From: Candidatus Excrementavichristensenella intestinipullorum
GTDB taxonomy: Bacteria > Bacillota > Clostridia > Christensenellales > Aristaeellaceae
Assembly: GCA_018711685.1 (NCBI GenBank)
Contig: DVHZ01000005.1
Span: forward strand, 1-43,472
DNA length: 43,472 nucleotides
Direction of reading: 5' to 3'
A program made the translations under genes and the position numbers. The notes below the pieces were generated by a model. The model searched no databases and had not been told where the DNA came from. It worked only from the letters and a program-made list of their open reading frames with translations. Each line of letters begins with the position of its first letter. The stretch's first letter is position 1. Shown here one piece after another: positions 32,500-42,587 of this stretch.

Positions 32500-32868
32500 A
32501 TGATTCAGCCGCAAACCCGGTTAAAGGTTGCCGACAATTCCGGCGCGAAGGAGATCATGTGTTTCCGCGTGCTGGGCGGCTCGTTCCGCCGCTCGGGCGG
32601 CATCGGCGACGTGATCGTCGCCTCCGTAAAAACCGCTACCCCCGGCGGCACGGTGAAGAAGGGCGACGTGGTCAAGGCCGTCATCGTCCGCACCCGCAAG
32701 CAGTACCGCCGTCCCGACGGCAGCTATATCCGCTTTGACGATAACGCCGCCGTCATCATCAACGACCAGAAGCAGCCCCGGGGCACCCGTATCTTTGGGC
32801 CCGTGGCGCGGGAACTGCGCGAGAAGGATTACATGAAGATCATCTCGCTGGCCCCCGAAGTGCTGTAA
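32500..32868 (+). CDS. rplN: 50S ribosomal protein L14
   Basis: 122 residues, the universal length. [21 protein letters not shown] at the start, [13 protein letters not shown] and the C-terminal [16 protein letters not shown] are conserved. L14 sits at the subunit interface and is the site where RsfS blocks joining. Confidence 0.98.
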   Translation: MIQPQTRLKVADNSGAKEIMCFRVLGGSFRRSGGIGDVIVASVKTATPGGTVKKGDVVKAVIVRTRKQYRRPDGSYIRFDDNAAVIINDQKQPRGTRIFGPVARELREKDYMKIISLAPEVL

Positions 32869-32881
32869 GGAGGTGTACCAA

Positions 32882-33223
32882 GTGTCTCAGCCCAAACTGA
32901 ACGTCAAAACCGGCGACACCGTCGTGGTCATCTCCGGCGCCAACAAGGGCAAGTCCGGTAAGATCCAGCGGGCCTTTCCCAAGACGGGCAAGGTAATCGT
33001 AGAAGGGGTGGCCATGGTCAAGCGCCACCAGAAGCCCCGGGGGCAGGGGATGCCCGGCGGGATCGTAGAAAAGGAAGCGCCCATTCCGGCCTCCAACGTG
33101 ATGCTGCTGTGCCAGAGCTGCAAGAAGGCAACTCGCGTCGCGCACAAGTTTCTCGAGGACGATAAGAATAAGAAGAAGAAAGTCCGCGTCTGCAAGAAGT
33201 GCGGCGCTGCCTTCGATAACTGA
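32882..33223 (+). CDS. rplX: 50S ribosomal protein L24, zinc-ribbon type
   Basis: 113 residues from GTG 32882, eight bases behind AAGGAGGTG; an in-frame GTG at 32873 overlaps that ribosome site and is unlikely. The KOW motif [19 protein letters not shown] is at the N-terminus. The C-terminal half carries two CxxC pairs (LLCQSCKK and VRVCKKCG) that should bind zinc, as in many Clostridia; L24 of Escherichia coli lacks them. Confidence 0.96.
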   Translation: MSQPKLNVKTGDTVVVISGANKGKSGKIQRAFPKTGKVIVEGVAMVKRHQKPRGQGMPGGIVEKEAPIPASNVMLLCQSCKKATRVAHKFLEDDKNKKKKVRVCKKCGAAFDN

Positions 33224-33243
33224 TCGAGAAGGAGGAACGCACA

Positions 33244-33786
33244 GTGGCACGTTTAAAGGATAAATACAAGAACGAGGTTGTGGCCGGCCTCACCCAGAAG
33301 TTTGGCTACAAGAACGTGATGGAAGTGCCCCGGCTGGAGAAAGTGGTCATCAACATGGGCTTGGGCGACTGCAAGGACAACGCCAAGGCCATGGAGGTGG
33401 CGGTAGCCGAGCTGGCCACCATTTCCGGCCAGAAGCCCCTGGTCACCAAGGCCAAGAAATCCATCGCCAACTTCAAGCTGCGCGCCGGCATGAACGTAGG
33501 CGCCAAGGTCACCCTGCGGGGCGACCGGATGTATGAGTTCACCGACAAGCTGATCTCCATCGTGCTGCCCCGGGTGCGCGACTTCAGGGGCGTGTCGGAC
33601 AAGGCCTTTGACGGGCGCGGCAACTATGCGCTGGGCGTGCGCGAGCAGCTCATCTTCCCCGAGATCGAGTACGACAAGGTCGAGAAGATCCGCGGCATGG
33701 AGATGATCTTCGTCACCACCGCCAAGACCGACGAAGAAGCGAAGGAACTGCTCCGTCAGCTGGGAATGCCGTTCCAGCAGGCGTAA
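33244..33786 (+). CDS. rplE: 50S ribosomal protein L5
   Basis: 180 residues, GTG start behind [53 protein letters not shown] and the C-terminal [20 protein letters not shown] are typical. L5 binds 5S rRNA and touches P-site tRNA. Confidence 0.98.
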   Translation: MARLKDKYKNEVVAGLTQKFGYKNVMEVPRLEKVVINMGLGDCKDNAKAMEVAVAELATISGQKPLVTKAKKSIANFKLRAGMNVGAKVTLRGDRMYEFTDKLISIVLPRVRDFRGVSDKAFDGRGNYALGVREQLIFPEIEYDKVEKIRGMEMIFVTTAKTDEEAKELLRQLGMPFQQA

Positions 33787-33805
33787 TTGAAGGAGGAAAA
33801 CTTAC

Positions 33806-33991
33806 GTGGCCAAGACAAGCATGAAGGTTAAGCAGTCGAGAACGCCCAAGTTCTCCACCCGCGCCTACACCCGCTGCCGCATCTGCGGCCGGCCCCATTC
33901 GGTGCTGCGCAAGTACGGCGTGTGCCGCATTTGCTTCCGTGAACTGGCTTACAAGGGCCAGATTCCCGGCGTTCGTAAGGCCAGCTGGTAA
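33806..33991 (+). CDS. rpsN: 30S ribosomal protein S14, zinc type (S14Z)
   Basis: 61 residues, GTG start with GGAGG upstream. This is the short zinc form: [24 protein letters not shown] has both CxxC pairs. [23 protein letters not shown] is the usual N-terminus. Many Firmicutes keep a second, zinc-free copy elsewhere; it is not in this window. Confidence 0.97.
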   Translation: MAKTSMKVKQSRTPKFSTRAYTRCRICGRPHSVLRKYGVCRICFRELAYKGQIPGVRKASW

Positions 33992-34016
33992 GGCATTAAC
34001 GGAAGGAGGTACCACA

Positions 34017-34415
34017 ATGATCATGAACGATCCCATCGCGGATATGCTGACCCGAATCCGCAATGCCCAGGTGGCCAGACATGACACCGTGAACATGCCT
34101 GCTTCCAACATGAAGAAGGCGATCGCCAAAATCCTGTTGGAGGAAGGCTATATCAAGTCCTTTGACCTGGTGGACGACGGCGTGCAGGGCCAGATCAAAG
34201 TCGCCCTGAAGTACGCTCAGGGCAAGCAGCCGGTGATCAAGGGGCTCAAGCGCATCTCCAAGCCGGGCCTGCGCGTATACGCCAAGTCCGACGAGCTGCC
34301 CAAGGTGCTGGGTGGTCTGGGCATAGCCATCATTTCGACGTCCAAGGGCGTCATGTCCGACAAGCAGGCCCGCCTGGCCGGCATCGGCGGCGAGGTACTG
34401 GCTTACATCTGGTAA
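34017..34415 (+). CDS. rpsH: 30S ribosomal protein S8
   Basis: 132 residues from ATG 34017, behind AAGGAGG; the frame extends upstream inside rpsN without a ribosome site. [15 protein letters not shown], the central basic [13 protein letters not shown] and the C-terminal [28 protein letters not shown] are family signatures. S8 binds helix 21 of 16S rRNA and in some bacteria controls the spc operon. Confidence 0.97.
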   Translation: MIMNDPIADMLTRIRNAQVARHDTVNMPASNMKKAIAKILLEEGYIKSFDLVDDGVQGQIKVALKYAQGKQPVIKGLKRISKPGLRVYAKSDELPKVLGGLGIAIISTSKGVMSDKQARLAGIGGEVLAYIW

Positions 34416-34456
34416 CGCCAAAGCGCTGCGAACAACGTTTGGAGGTGCAAAGAACC

Positions 34457-35002
34457 ATGTCTCGAATCGGAAAACTTCCGATCAACGTCCCCGCCGGCGT
34501 TACCGTGACGGTGGACCAGGAGAACCTGGTCACCGTGAAGGGGTCCAAGGGCACGCTGAGTCAGAAGGTCCATAAGGATATTACCGTAAAGCAGGAGGGG
34601 CAGGTCATCCTGGTGAGCCGTCCTTCCGACAGCAAGCCCCACCGCGCCATGCACGGCCTATACCGGGCGCTCATCCAGAACATGGTGACCGGGGTCACCC
34701 AGGGCTTCAGTAAGACCCTGGTGATGGAGGGCGTGGGCTACCGCGCCACCGCCGAAGGCGGCAAGAAGCTAACTTTGGCCGTGGGCTACAGCCACCCGGT
34801 GGTGTTTGACGCGCCCAAGGACATCAGCTTTGAGACGCCGGCGCCCACCAAGATCGTGGTACACGGCATCGACAAGCAGGCCGTGGGCGCCATCGCGGCG
34901 GACATCCGCGAGGTGCGCAAGCCCGAGCCTTACCTGGGCAAGGGCATCCGCTACGAGAACGAGCACATTCGCCGCAAGGAAGGCAAGGCCGGCAAGAAGT
35001 AA
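34457..35002 (+). CDS. rplF: 50S ribosomal protein L6
   Basis: 181 residues from ATG 34457, behind GGAGG at 34441-34445. [14 protein letters not shown] and the second domain with the [27 protein letters not shown] and [12 protein letters not shown] segments are conserved. L6 lies next to the sarcin-ricin loop. Confidence 0.97.
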   Translation: MSRIGKLPINVPAGVTVTVDQENLVTVKGSKGTLSQKVHKDITVKQEGQVILVSRPSDSKPHRAMHGLYRALIQNMVTGVTQGFSKTLVMEGVGYRATAEGGKKLTLAVGYSHPVVFDAPKDISFETPAPTKIVVHGIDKQAVGAIAADIREVRKPEPYLGKGIRYENEHIRRKEGKAGKK

Positions 35003-35020
35003 GGAGAGGGGGGACCGTAA

Positions 35021-35389
35021 ATGTTCAAAAAGCGGGATCGCAACGAAGTGCGCGTAATTCGACATGAGCGCGTCCGCAAAAAGATCAGCGGAACGCCCGC
35101 TCGTCCGCGTCTTTGCGTCTATCGCAGCCTGAACCACATCTACGCTCAGATCATCGACGACACCGTGGGTAACACCCTGGTGGCCGCCTCCACCGTGGAG
35201 AAGGAAATCGCTTCCCAGCTGGGCGAAGTGGACAAGAAGGGCGCCAGCAAGATCGTGGGCAAGGTGATCGCCCAGCGCGCCCTGGAGAAGGGCATCAAGG
35301 AAGTGGTCTTTGACCGCGGCGGATACATCTACACCGGCCGTGTGGCCGAATTGGCAGCCGGCGCTCGCGAGGGCGGACTGGACTTCTAA
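35021..35389 (+). CDS. rplR: 50S ribosomal protein L18
   Basis: 122 residues. [30 protein letters not shown] and the C-terminal [27 protein letters not shown] are typical. L18 binds 5S rRNA with L5 and L25. The GGAGAGGGGGG stretch precedes the ATG. Confidence 0.97.
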   Translation: MFKKRDRNEVRVIRHERVRKKISGTPARPRLCVYRSLNHIYAQIIDDTVGNTLVAASTVEKEIASQLGEVDKKGASKIVGKVIAQRALEKGIKEVVFDRGGYIYTGRVAELAAGAREGGLDF

Positions 35390-35404
35390 GGAAGGAGCAA
35401 GATC

Positions 35405-35908
35405 ATGCAGCGCAGAGAGAGAGAGCAGGAGAGCGAATTCAACGAAAAGCTCGTATTTGTGAACCGCGTTGCCAAGGTCGTCAAGGGCGGCAAGAACTTC
35501 CGGTTCACCGCACTGATGGTCGTGGGCGACGGCGCCGGCCGCATCAGCTGCGGCATGGGGAAGGCCACGGAAATTCCCGAAGCCATCCGCAAGGGCGTAG
35601 AGGATGCCAAAAAGCACATGGTCACCATTTCCACCCGGGAGACCACCATTCCCCACGAGGTCACCGGCGTGTTCGGTACCGGCAAGGTACTGCTGATGCC
35701 CGCTCCGGAAGGCACCGGCGTGATCGCCGGCGGCCCGGTCCGCGCGGTCATTGAGGCGGTGGGCATCAAGGACATCCGCACCAAGTCCATCGGCTCCAAC
35801 AACCCTGTGAACATGGTGAAGGCCACCATCGAGGGCCTGAAGCAGCTGCGTACCGCCGAAGAGGTGGCCAAGCTCCGCGGCAAGACCGTGGAAGAGCTGT
35901 TGGGCTAA
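35405..35908 (+). CDS. rpsE: 30S ribosomal protein S5
   Basis: 167 residues. The double-stranded RNA-binding segment ([30 protein letters not shown]) is followed by [15 protein letters not shown] and the C-terminal [15 protein letters not shown]5 shapes decoding accuracy and is the spectinomycin site; the loop around residue 25-30 is intact. Confidence 0.98.
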   Translation: MQRREREQESEFNEKLVFVNRVAKVVKGGKNFRFTALMVVGDGAGRISCGMGKATEIPEAIRKGVEDAKKHMVTISTRETTIPHEVTGVFGTGKVLLMPAPEGTGVIAGGPVRAVIEAVGIKDIRTKSIGSNNPVNMVKATIEGLKQLRTAEEVAKLRGKTVEELLG

Positions 35909-35924
35909 GGAGGACGAGGCAATT

Positions 35925-36107
35925 ATGAAGCTGAAGATCACACAGACCAAATCCACCATCGCCTGCCTGAAGAAGCAGATTGCCACCATGGAGGCGCTGG
36001 GCCTGCACAAGATCGGCCACTCGGTGATCCAGCAGGACAACCCGGCCATTCGGGGGATGATCTTCCGGGTGAAGCACATGGTGAAGGTAGAGGAAATTGA
36101 GGACTAA
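35925..36107 (+). CDS. rpmD: 50S ribosomal protein L30
   Basis: 60 residues, standard length. [24 protein letters not shown] and the ending [16 protein letters not shown] are typical of bacterial L30. GGAGG lies in the gap to rpsE. Confidence 0.96.
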   Translation: MKLKITQTKSTIACLKKQIATMEALGLHKIGHSVIQQDNPAIRGMIFRVKHMVKVEEIED

Positions 36108-36122
36108 GGAGGTTGGTGAGCG

Positions 36123-36563
36123 ATGAAACTACATGATTTGCAGCCCGCGTTTGGCTCCACCACCGCGCCCAAGCGCCTTGGCCGCGGCGTGGGTTCCGGG
36201 CTGGGCAAGACCTCCGGCAAGGGCCACAAGGGCGCCAAGGCCCGTTCGGGCGGCGGCAAGCGGCCCGGCTTCGAAGGCGGCCAGATGCCGTTGACCCGGC
36301 GTCTGCCCAAGCGGGGCTTCTACAACCCCTTCCGCACCGAGTACGTGGCCATCAACGTGGATCGGTTGGAGGCCTTTGAGGACGGCGCCACGGTGACGCC
36401 GGTGGAGCTGATTCAGTACGGCATCATCAAGAACATCCGCGATGGCGTGAAGATCATGGGGAACGGTGAGCTGACCAAGAAGCTCACGGTGCAGGCCAAC
36501 AAGTTCACGGCTACCGCGAAGGAAAAGATCGAGGCGGCAGGCGGGAAAGCCGAGGTGATCTGA
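36123..36563 (+). CDS. rplO: 50S ribosomal protein L15
   Basis: 146 residues. The extended N-terminal tail [43 protein letters not shown], and the C-terminal globular region ending in [11 protein letters not shown] identify L15, a late assembly protein. Only one base separates its stop from the secY start. Confidence 0.97.
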   Translation: MKLHDLQPAFGSTTAPKRLGRGVGSGLGKTSGKGHKGAKARSGGGKRPGFEGGQMPLTRRLPKRGFYNPFRTEYVAINVDRLEAFEDGATVTPVELIQYGIIKNIRDGVKIMGNGELTKKLTVQANKFTATAKEKIEAAGGKAEVI

Positions 36564-36564
36564 C

Positions 36565-37833
36565 ATGTGGACGACGCTGAAGAACGCATGGAAGATCGCC
36601 GACCTGCGCAAGAAAATCCTCTACACGGTAGGGATGCTGCTGGTGTACCGGCTGCTGTGCTTCGTGCCCACGCCGGGCATCGACATCGCCACGGTGCAAT
36701 CCCGGGTGGCGGGGCTGGACCTGCTCAACTTCATGAGCATGATGACCGGTTCCAACCTGGCGGAGTTCAACATCATGGCCATGGGCATCACCCCCTACAT
36801 CAACGCGTCCATTATCATGCAGCTGTTGTGCGTGGCCATTCCCAAGCTGGAAGAGCTGCAGAAGCAGGGTGAGGAGGGCCAGAAGAAGATTGCCCAGTAC
36901 ACCCGCTATGTCACCATCGGCCTGGGCTTTGTGCAAGCGGTAGCCCTGTCCATGGGGCTGGGCGCTCCCGCCAACGCCACTTTTCTCAGCTACCTGACCA
37001 TCGGCGCCTGCTTGGCGGGCGGTACCGCCATCGCCATGTGGATCGGCGAGCGCATTACCGAAAACGGTATCGGCAACGGCATTTCCCTGCTGATCTTCGC
37101 CGGCATCATCGCCAACATCGCTCAGGCGGTCATCAGCGCGGTGTACCTGATCTTCGCCGGCGGCGTGGGCAACGGCACGGTAAACCTGTGGGCTTACCTG
37201 GCGGTGCTGGTGCTGTCCCTGGTGCTGATCGTGGCCGTGGTATTCATCGACCGGGGCGAGCGGCGCATTCCGGTACAGTACGCCAAGCGGGTCGTGGGGC
37301 GCAAGATGTACGGCGGCCAGTCCACCCACATCCCCCTGCGCATCAACTCCAGCGGCGTGCTGCCCCTGATCTTCGCCTCCGCCATCATGCAGTTCCCCTC
37401 CACCATCTTTGCCTTCATGCCCGGCAGTTCGGCCAGCACCTGGTGGAGCACCCACATGAGCTACACCAGCTTCTGGTATCAGCTGATCTTCGCCCTGTTG
37501 ATCCTGGGGTTCACCTTCTTCTACTCCTCGATCACCTTTAACCCCGGCGAAATCAGCCGCAATATCCAGAACAACGGCGGCATGATCCCCGGCATTCGTC
37601 AGGGCAAGCCCACCGCCGATTTCATCGCCAGGATTTCCCGGCGCATCACCCTGTTCGGCGCGTTGTTCCTGGCGCTGCTGGCCACCATTCCCACCCTGAT
37701 GTCCAGTTTGGCCGGGCTGAGCCTACCCTTTGCCGCCAGCAGCCTGCTGATCGCGGTAAGCGTGGCCCTGGAAACCACCCGCCAGCTGGAGAGCCAGATG
37801 ACCATGCGTCACTACAAGGGCTTCCTGAAGTAA
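36565..37833 (+). CDS. secY: protein translocase channel subunit SecY
   Basis: 422 residues with ten hydrophobic segments, the core pore of the Sec translocon. The start MWTTLKNAWKIADLRKKILYT and first membrane segment are typical. So are GIMPYI-like GITPYINASIIMQLL in segment 2, the cytoplasmic loop PKLEELQKQGEEGQKKI, ERITENGIGNGISLLIFAGI in segment 4, and the large loop ERRIPVQYAKRVVGRKMYGGQSTHIPLRINSSGVLPLIFA that receives SecA. GAGGTGAT at the end of rplO serves as ribosome site, so translation is coupled. Confidence 0.97.
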   Translation: MWTTLKNAWKIADLRKKILYTVGMLLVYRLLCFVPTPGIDIATVQSRVAGLDLLNFMSMMTGSNLAEFNIMAMGITPYINASIIMQLLCVAIPKLEELQKQGEEGQKKIAQYTRYVTIGLGFVQAVALSMGLGAPANATFLSYLTIGACLAGGTAIAMWIGERITENGIGNGISLLIFAGIIANIAQAVISAVYLIFAGGVGNGTVNLWAYLAVLVLSLVLIVAVVFIDRGERRIPVQYAKRVVGRKMYGGQSTHIPLRINSSGVLPLIFASAIMQFPSTIFAFMPGSSASTWWSTHMSYTSFWYQLIFALLILGFTFFYSSITFNPGEISRNIQNNGGMIPGIRQGKPTADFIARISRRITLFGALFLALLATIPTLMSSLAGLSLPFAASSLLIAVSVALETTRQLESQMTMRHYKGFLK

Positions 37834-37848
37834 GGGGAGGAAAAGCCG

Positions 37849-38478
37849 ATGAAGTTAGTATTCTTGGGCCCTCCCGGAGCGGGCAAGGGCACCCAGGCGG
37901 GGGATGTGGCGCGCCACTTCGGCGTTCCCCACATCTCCACCGGCGACATGTTCCGCGCCGCCATCGGCGGCCGGACGCCCACGGGACTGCGGGCCAAGGC
38001 ATTCATCGACGCGGGCGAACTGGTGCCCGACGCGGTGGTCATCGATATGGTGCGGGAGCGCCTGGCCCAGGACGATTGCGCGAATGGGTACCTGTTGGAC
38101 GGATTCCCCCGCACGGTGGAGCAGGCCGACGCCCTGGCGGATATCGCCGGGCCCGACCGGGTGGTGTACATCGCGGTAGCGGACCAGCCGCTGCTCAAGC
38201 GGCTCACCGGGCGCCGGGTATGCGCCGATTGCAAGGGCACCTTCCACATCAGCCGCTTGGCGGATGAAAAGGTGTGTCCCGATTGCGGTGGGGCGCTGAT
38301 CCATAGGAGCGATGACCAGGAAGAGACCATCAAGGCGCGGCTGGCGGCCTATCACAGCCAGACCAGCCCGCTGATCGACTACTACAAGGATAAGGGCATC
38401 CTTCGCACTGTGGACGGCGCTATGGCGCAGGACCAGGTGCGGGTCCAGATTCTCGCGGCGCTGGAGAGCGAAGCATGA
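37849..38478 (+). CDS. adk: adenylate kinase, zinc-lid type
   Basis: 209 residues. It balances ATP, ADP and AMP. The P-loop GPPGAGKGTQ is at 7-16; HISTGDMFRAA and LLDGFPRTVEQA form the AMP site. The LID has C-ADC..(15)..CPDC, i.e. two CxxC pairs for zinc, followed by HRSDDQEETIKARLAAYH. This zinc lid is the Gram-positive form. Its stop region overlaps the start of map by four bases. Confidence 0.97.
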   Translation: MKLVFLGPPGAGKGTQAGDVARHFGVPHISTGDMFRAAIGGRTPTGLRAKAFIDAGELVPDAVVIDMVRERLAQDDCANGYLLDGFPRTVEQADALADIAGPDRVVYIAVADQPLLKRLTGRRVCADCKGTFHISRLADEKVCPDCGGALIHRSDDQEETIKARLAAYHSQTSPLIDYYKDKGILRTVDGAMAQDQVRVQILAALESEA

Positions 38479-39236
38479 TTACGCTCAAAAACGACCGGGA
38501 ACTTGACAGGATGAGAAGAGCGGGCGCACTGCTGGAGCGGGTGTTGCTGGCTCTGAAGGAGCGGATTGAGCCGGGGATAACCACCCTGGAGCTGGACCAT
38601 TTGGCCGAGCGGCTCATCCGGGAGGCGGGGGCGCTGCCCTCCTTCAAGGGCTACGAAGGCTTTCCCTACTCCATCTGCGCCTCGCCCGACGCCATGGTGG
38701 TGCACGGTTTTCCCGACAAGCATCCGCTGAAGGAAGGGCAAATCCTATCGGTGGATTGCGGCCTGATTCTGGAGGGCTGGCAATCGGATTCGGCCTTTAC
38801 CGTTGCGGTAGGGCGGATATCCGAAGAAGCGCGGCAATTGATCCGGGTAACCGAGGAGTGCTTCTGGCTGGGCGCCCAGCAGGCCCGGGAGGGCAACCGG
38901 TTGGGAGACATCTCCCACGCGGTACAGGCTCACGCCGAAGCCCACGGGTACGGCGTGATTCGGGACTTGTGCGGGCATGGCATCGGCACCGAGATGCATG
39001 AGGACCCCAGCATTCCCAACTTTGGCAAGCCCGGCCGGGGTGTGCGGCTGAAAGCGGGCATGACCTTGGCCATCGAGCCCATGATCGCCATGGGCGGCTG
39101 GAGAGTATACGTGAAGGATGACGGGTGGGGGGTCGTGACCCAGGACCATAGCCTGTGCTCGCACTACGAGCACACGGTGGCGGTAACCCAGGGCGACCCA
39201 GAGATCCTGACCTACAGCGGGGAGGCGCGGCTATGA
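38475..39236 (+). CDS. map: methionine aminopeptidase, type I
   Basis: 253 residues; start overlaps adk (ATGATTA). It removes the N-terminal Met from nascent proteins. The five metal ligands can be placed: D in SVDCGLILEGW, D in QSDSAFTV, H in GHGIGTEMHEDP, E in LAIEPM and E in YEHTVAVT. The substrate-side histidine in VVHGFPD is also present. Length matches the short bacterial type I class without a zinc-finger extension. Confidence 0.97.
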   Translation: MITLKNDRELDRMRRAGALLERVLLALKERIEPGITTLELDHLAERLIREAGALPSFKGYEGFPYSICASPDAMVVHGFPDKHPLKEGQILSVDCGLILEGWQSDSAFTVAVGRISEEARQLIRVTEECFWLGAQQAREGNRLGDISHAVQAHAEAHGYGVIRDLCGHGIGTEMHEDPSIPNFGKPGRGVRLKAGMTLAIEPMIAMGGWRVYVKDDGWGVVTQDHSLCSHYEHTVAVTQGDPEILTYSGEARL

Positions 39237-39499
39237 ACGCTCTGCCCCTTACGCCGGGGCGCATTGCCCGGTCGTTGGCCGGCCGGGACCAGGGCAGGCT
39301 GTTTGTGGTGATCCGGGAGGTGGACGAGGACTTCGTCCTCATCGCCGACGGGGAGCTGCGCGGCGTAGCCAGACCCAAGAAGAAGCGGCGCAAGCACTTA
39401 AGGGCCACCGCGTCCGTCATGGAGCTGCCAGCGCAAAGGGAGCCGCAGGATTTTGAAATCCGCAGCGCGCTTTGCATAGAGCCTGTAAAGGAGGGGTGA
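39233..39499 (+). CDS. KOW-domain RNA-binding protein (L14e-like)
   Basis: 88 residues from ATG 39233, overlapping the map stop (ATGA), with GGGGAGG at 39218-39224; the open frame extends upstream inside map. After [48 protein letters not shown], a KOW-like beta barrel with a basic tail, the chain ends in a short variable region. Clostridia commonly have such a gene between map and infA. It is assumed to bind rRNA; its role has not been settled to my knowledge. Confidence 0.88.
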   Translation: MNALPLTPGRIARSLAGRDQGRLFVVIREVDEDFVLIADGELRGVARPKKKRRKHLRATASVMELPAQREPQDFEIRSALCIEPVKEG

Positions 39500-39503
39500 A
39501 AAC

Positions 39504-39870
<367 letters not shown>

Positions 39871-39872
39871 TT

Positions 39873-39931
39873 CAAGGCGTGTACGGCCAGTGAAGCGGCT
39901 GCGCGCCTGAGGGCGCGATTCACTCGCCTTG
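39873..39931 (+). ncRNA. structured leader before rpsM, candidate ribosomal-protein operator
   Basis: Three nested stems: CAAGGCG/CGCCTTG (39873-39879 with 39925-39931), AGTGAA/TTCACT (39889-39894 with 39919-39924) and CGCGCC/GGCGCG (39902-39907 with 39912-39917, loop tgag). The outer and middle arms are contiguous on the 3' side. The gap of 122 nt is long for this operon, where most gaps are 15-35 nt. In Escherichia coli the equivalent place carries the S4-binding alpha operator; a matching role here is inference. Confidence 0.5.
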
Positions 39932-39992
39932 CATAGACCCCTAAAAAGAGAGCTTTCAGGACCCGTCAAGAATTTGGAGGTGCTTTAGACAG

Positions 39993-40367
39993 ATGGCACG
40001 TATCGCAGGCGTCGACCTTCCCCGTGAGAAGAGAATCGAGATCGCCCTGACGTATATCTACGGCATCGGCCGCAACATCGCCGACGATATCATCGAGGCG
40101 ACCGGCGTGAATCCCGATACCCGCGTCAAGGACCTGACCGAGCAGGACGTAGGTAAGTTGCGCGACTACATCGACCACCACGTCAAGGTGGAGGGCGACC
40201 TTCGCCGGGAAGTGTCGATGAACATCAAGCGCTTGATGGAGATTGGCTGCTACCGCGGCCTGCGCCATCGCCGGGGTTTGCCCGTGCGGGGCCAGAACAC
40301 CAAGCAGAATGCGCGCACCCGCAAGGGACCCAAGAAGCAGGTAGCCGGCAAGAAGAAGGCCAAGTAA
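39993..40367 (+). CDS. rpsM: 30S ribosomal protein S13
   Basis: 124 residues; GGAGG precedes the [28 protein letters not shown], the helix-two-turn-helix region, and [28 protein letters not shown] at the basic C-terminus are typical. S13 contacts P-site tRNA and bridges to the 50S head. Confidence 0.98.
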   Translation: MARIAGVDLPREKRIEIALTYIYGIGRNIADDIIEATGVNPDTRVKDLTEQDVGKLRDYIDHHVKVEGDLRREVSMNIKRLMEIGCYRGLRHRRGLPVRGQNTKQNARTRKGPKKQVAGKKKAK

Positions 40368-40403
40368 GCCTTGACCGCCGGGTACGCAATGGCTCTGCTG
40401 GAT

Positions 40404-40466
40404 GGCGTTTGAGGACGCCGGAGGGTGAGCCGGAAGGAGTCACTCGCATGGATCAGAGTCCATGCG
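40404..40466 (+). ncRNA. hairpins in the rpsM-rpsK gap
   Basis: GGCGT/ACGCC (40404-40419) and an 8-bp perfect stem CGCATGGA/TCCATGCG around tcagag (40445-40466), ending 9 bases before the rpsK ribosome site. The 123-nt gap has no gene. Possible processing site, mRNA stabiliser or regulatory structure. Confidence 0.4.
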
Positions 40467-40490
40467 CGAAGATGAGGAGGAAAGAGAACC

Positions 40491-40889
40491 ATGGCAAAGG
40501 CCAAGCTGAAAAGAGTGACGCGCAAGCGCCGCGAGAAGAAGCTCGTGGAGCGCGGGGCCGCGCATATCCGCTCTTCGTTCAACAATACGATCGTGACGAT
40601 CACGGACACTGCGGGCAACGCCCTGAGTTGGGCCAGCGCGGGCGGACTGGGTTTCCGGGGCAGCAAGAAGTCTACCCCCTTCGCCGCGCAGACCGCCGCC
40701 GAGACCGCCGCCAAGGCCGCGATGGAGTACGGCCTCAAGTCGGTTGAGGTGTATGTAAAGGGGCCGGGCTCCGGGCGGGAGGCCGCCATCCGCAGCCTGC
40801 AGGCCGCAGGGCTCGAGGTCAACATGATCAAGGACGTGACGCCCATCCCCCACAACGGGTGCCGCCCGCCCAAGCGCAGAAGAGTGTAA
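40491..40889 (+). CDS. rpsK: 30S ribosomal protein S11
   Basis: 132 residues; GAGGAGG upstream. [16 protein letters not shown], the [22 protein letters not shown] region and the terminal [17 protein letters not shown] are conserved. S11 forms the platform with S7 near the E site. Confidence 0.98.
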   Translation: MAKAKLKRVTRKRREKKLVERGAAHIRSSFNNTIVTITDTAGNALSWASAGGLGFRGSKKSTPFAAQTAAETAAKAAMEYGLKSVEVYVKGPGSGREAAIRSLQAAGLEVNMIKDVTPIPHNGCRPPKRRRV

Positions 40890-40904
40890 TGGAGGTACTG
40901 ATTC

Positions 40905-41531
40905 ATGGCTAGATATACCGGTTCCGTTTGCCGTTTGTGCCGCCGCGAAGGCACCAAGCTCTTCCTGAAGGGCGACCGTTGCTACGGTCCCAAGTGCGCA
41001 GTCGGGCATCGTCCCACCCCGCCCGGGGAGCACGGCCAGGCCCGCCAGCGCAAGCAGTCCGAGTACGGAATGCAGCTGCGGGAGAAGCAGAAGGCCCGCC
41101 GCGCCTATGGCATGCTGGAGACCCAGTTCCACCGTTACTTCAAGAAGGCCGAAGCGCAGAAGGGCATTACCGGCGATAACCTGCTGGTGATGCTGGAGCG
41201 CCGGTTGGACAACGTGGTGTATCGCTTGGGCTTTGGCGCCAGCCGCCCCCAGGCCCGCCAGTGGGTTCGCCATGGCCACATTCTGGTGAACGGGAAAAAG
41301 GTTTCCATTCCTTCTTATCTGGTGTCGGTAGGCGACGTGATCACGGTACGCGCCAAGAGCGCCGAGGTCGAGCACTTCAAGGCCCTGCGCGAGGGTACCG
41401 GCCGGGTGATTCCCAAGTGGCTTACCCTGGACGCCGCGGAGCTCAAGGGCACAGTGAACGCCATGCCGCAGCGCGAAGATATCGATTTGACGATTCAGGA
41501 GCATATGATCGTCGAGCTGTACTCCCGCTAA
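40905..41531 (+). CDS. rpsD: 30S ribosomal protein S4
   Basis: 208 residues; GGAGG upstream. Four N-terminal cysteines (VCRLCRREG ... RCYGPKC) form the likely zinc site of the Gram-positive type. The S4 RNA-binding domain ([15 protein letters not shown]...[16 protein letters not shown]) is intact. S4 starts 16S assembly and controls its own operon in several bacteria. Its place between rpsK and rpoA is the Clostridia order; in Bacillus it lies elsewhere. Confidence 0.98.
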   Translation: MARYTGSVCRLCRREGTKLFLKGDRCYGPKCAVGHRPTPPGEHGQARQRKQSEYGMQLREKQKARRAYGMLETQFHRYFKKAEAQKGITGDNLLVMLERRLDNVVYRLGFGASRPQARQWVRHGHILVNGKKVSIPSYLVSVGDVITVRAKSAEVEHFKALREGTGRVIPKWLTLDAAELKGTVNAMPQREDIDLTIQEHMIVELYSR

Positions 41532-41596
41532 ACCATGCATTCCATGAAGAATAGGAATGTAATAGGAACTCCGCGCGAAAGAGGAGGGATAGCTGA

Positions 41597-42565
41597 ATGA
41601 TCGAAATCGAAAAACCCAGAATCGAGCGAGTGGAGATTGGCGAGAACAATCGCTATGGCAAGTTTGTGGTGGAGCCGCTGGAGCGGGGCTTTGGCCAGAC
41701 CTTGGGCAATTCGCTGCGCAGGGTGCTCCTCAACTCACTGCCTGGCGTGGCTGTGACCAGCGTGCGCATCGAAGGGGTGCAGCATGAGTTTTCCACCATT
41801 CCCGGGGTGAAGGAGGATGTGGCGGAAATCATCCTGAACCTGAAAAATTTGTCGGCTAAATTGTTTTCCGACCAGCAGAAGCTGCTCACCGTGGACGCCC
41901 ACGGGCCCTGCGAGGTGACGGCCGCCGACATCATCGCCGACGAGGAAGTGGAGATCGTCAACCCGGAGCTGCACGTGGCTACCCTGACGGAAGGCGCTCA
42001 TCTGCAGATGCAGATCACCCTGGACAAAGGCCGGGGCTACGTGTCGGCGGAGCGCAACAAGCAGTTGGCCAGCGAGCGCAACAAGGGGGCGGGGGTACCC
42101 ATCGGGGTCATCCCCATGGACTCCATCTATACCCCCATCCGCAAGGTCAGCTATTCGGTGGAGGACACCCGGCGCGGTCAGGTGACCGACTTTGATAAAC
42201 TGACCATCGAGGTATGGACCAACGGCAGCATTCTGCCCAAGGAAGCCCTGGCCTCGGCGGCGCAGATTATCACCAACAACATGCGCCTGTTTATCGATCT
42301 GACGGTGAACGTGGTGCGGGTGGACTTCAACGAGCCGGAAGACAACAGCAAGGAAAAAGTGCTGGAGATGACCATCGAGGAGCTGGACCTCTCGGTCCGC
42401 GCCTTCAACTGCCTCAAGCGTGCCGGCATCAATACGGTGGCCGAGCTGGTACAGCGCAACCAGGAGGACATGATGAAGGTCCGCAACCTGGGCAAAAAGT
42501 CCCTTGAGGAAGTGGAACAGAAGCTCGTGGCGCTGGGATTGGCGCTGAAGACCAGCGAAGAGTAG
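41597..42565 (+). CDS. rpoA: RNA polymerase alpha subunit
   Basis: 322 residues. The N-terminal dimerisation/assembly domain ([30 protein letters not shown]) starts at about 22. The linker follows SKEKVLEM; the C-terminal domain [23 protein letters not shown]...[17 protein letters not shown] contacts activators and UP elements. GAGGAGGG lies upstream, after a 65-nt gap from rpsD. Confidence 0.98.
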   Translation: MIEIEKPRIERVEIGENNRYGKFVVEPLERGFGQTLGNSLRRVLLNSLPGVAVTSVRIEGVQHEFSTIPGVKEDVAEIILNLKNLSAKLFSDQQKLLTVDAHGPCEVTAADIIADEEVEIVNPELHVATLTEGAHLQMQITLDKGRGYVSAERNKQLASERNKGAGVPIGVIPMDSIYTPIRKVSYSVEDTRRGQVTDFDKLTIEVWTNGSILPKEALASAAQIITNNMRLFIDLTVNVVRVDFNEPEDNSKEKVLEMTIEELDLSVRAFNCLKRAGINTVAELVQRNQEDMMKVRNLGKKSLEEVEQKLVALGLALKTSEE

Positions 42566-42587
42566 TGCATTTAAGGAGGACTAGGAC

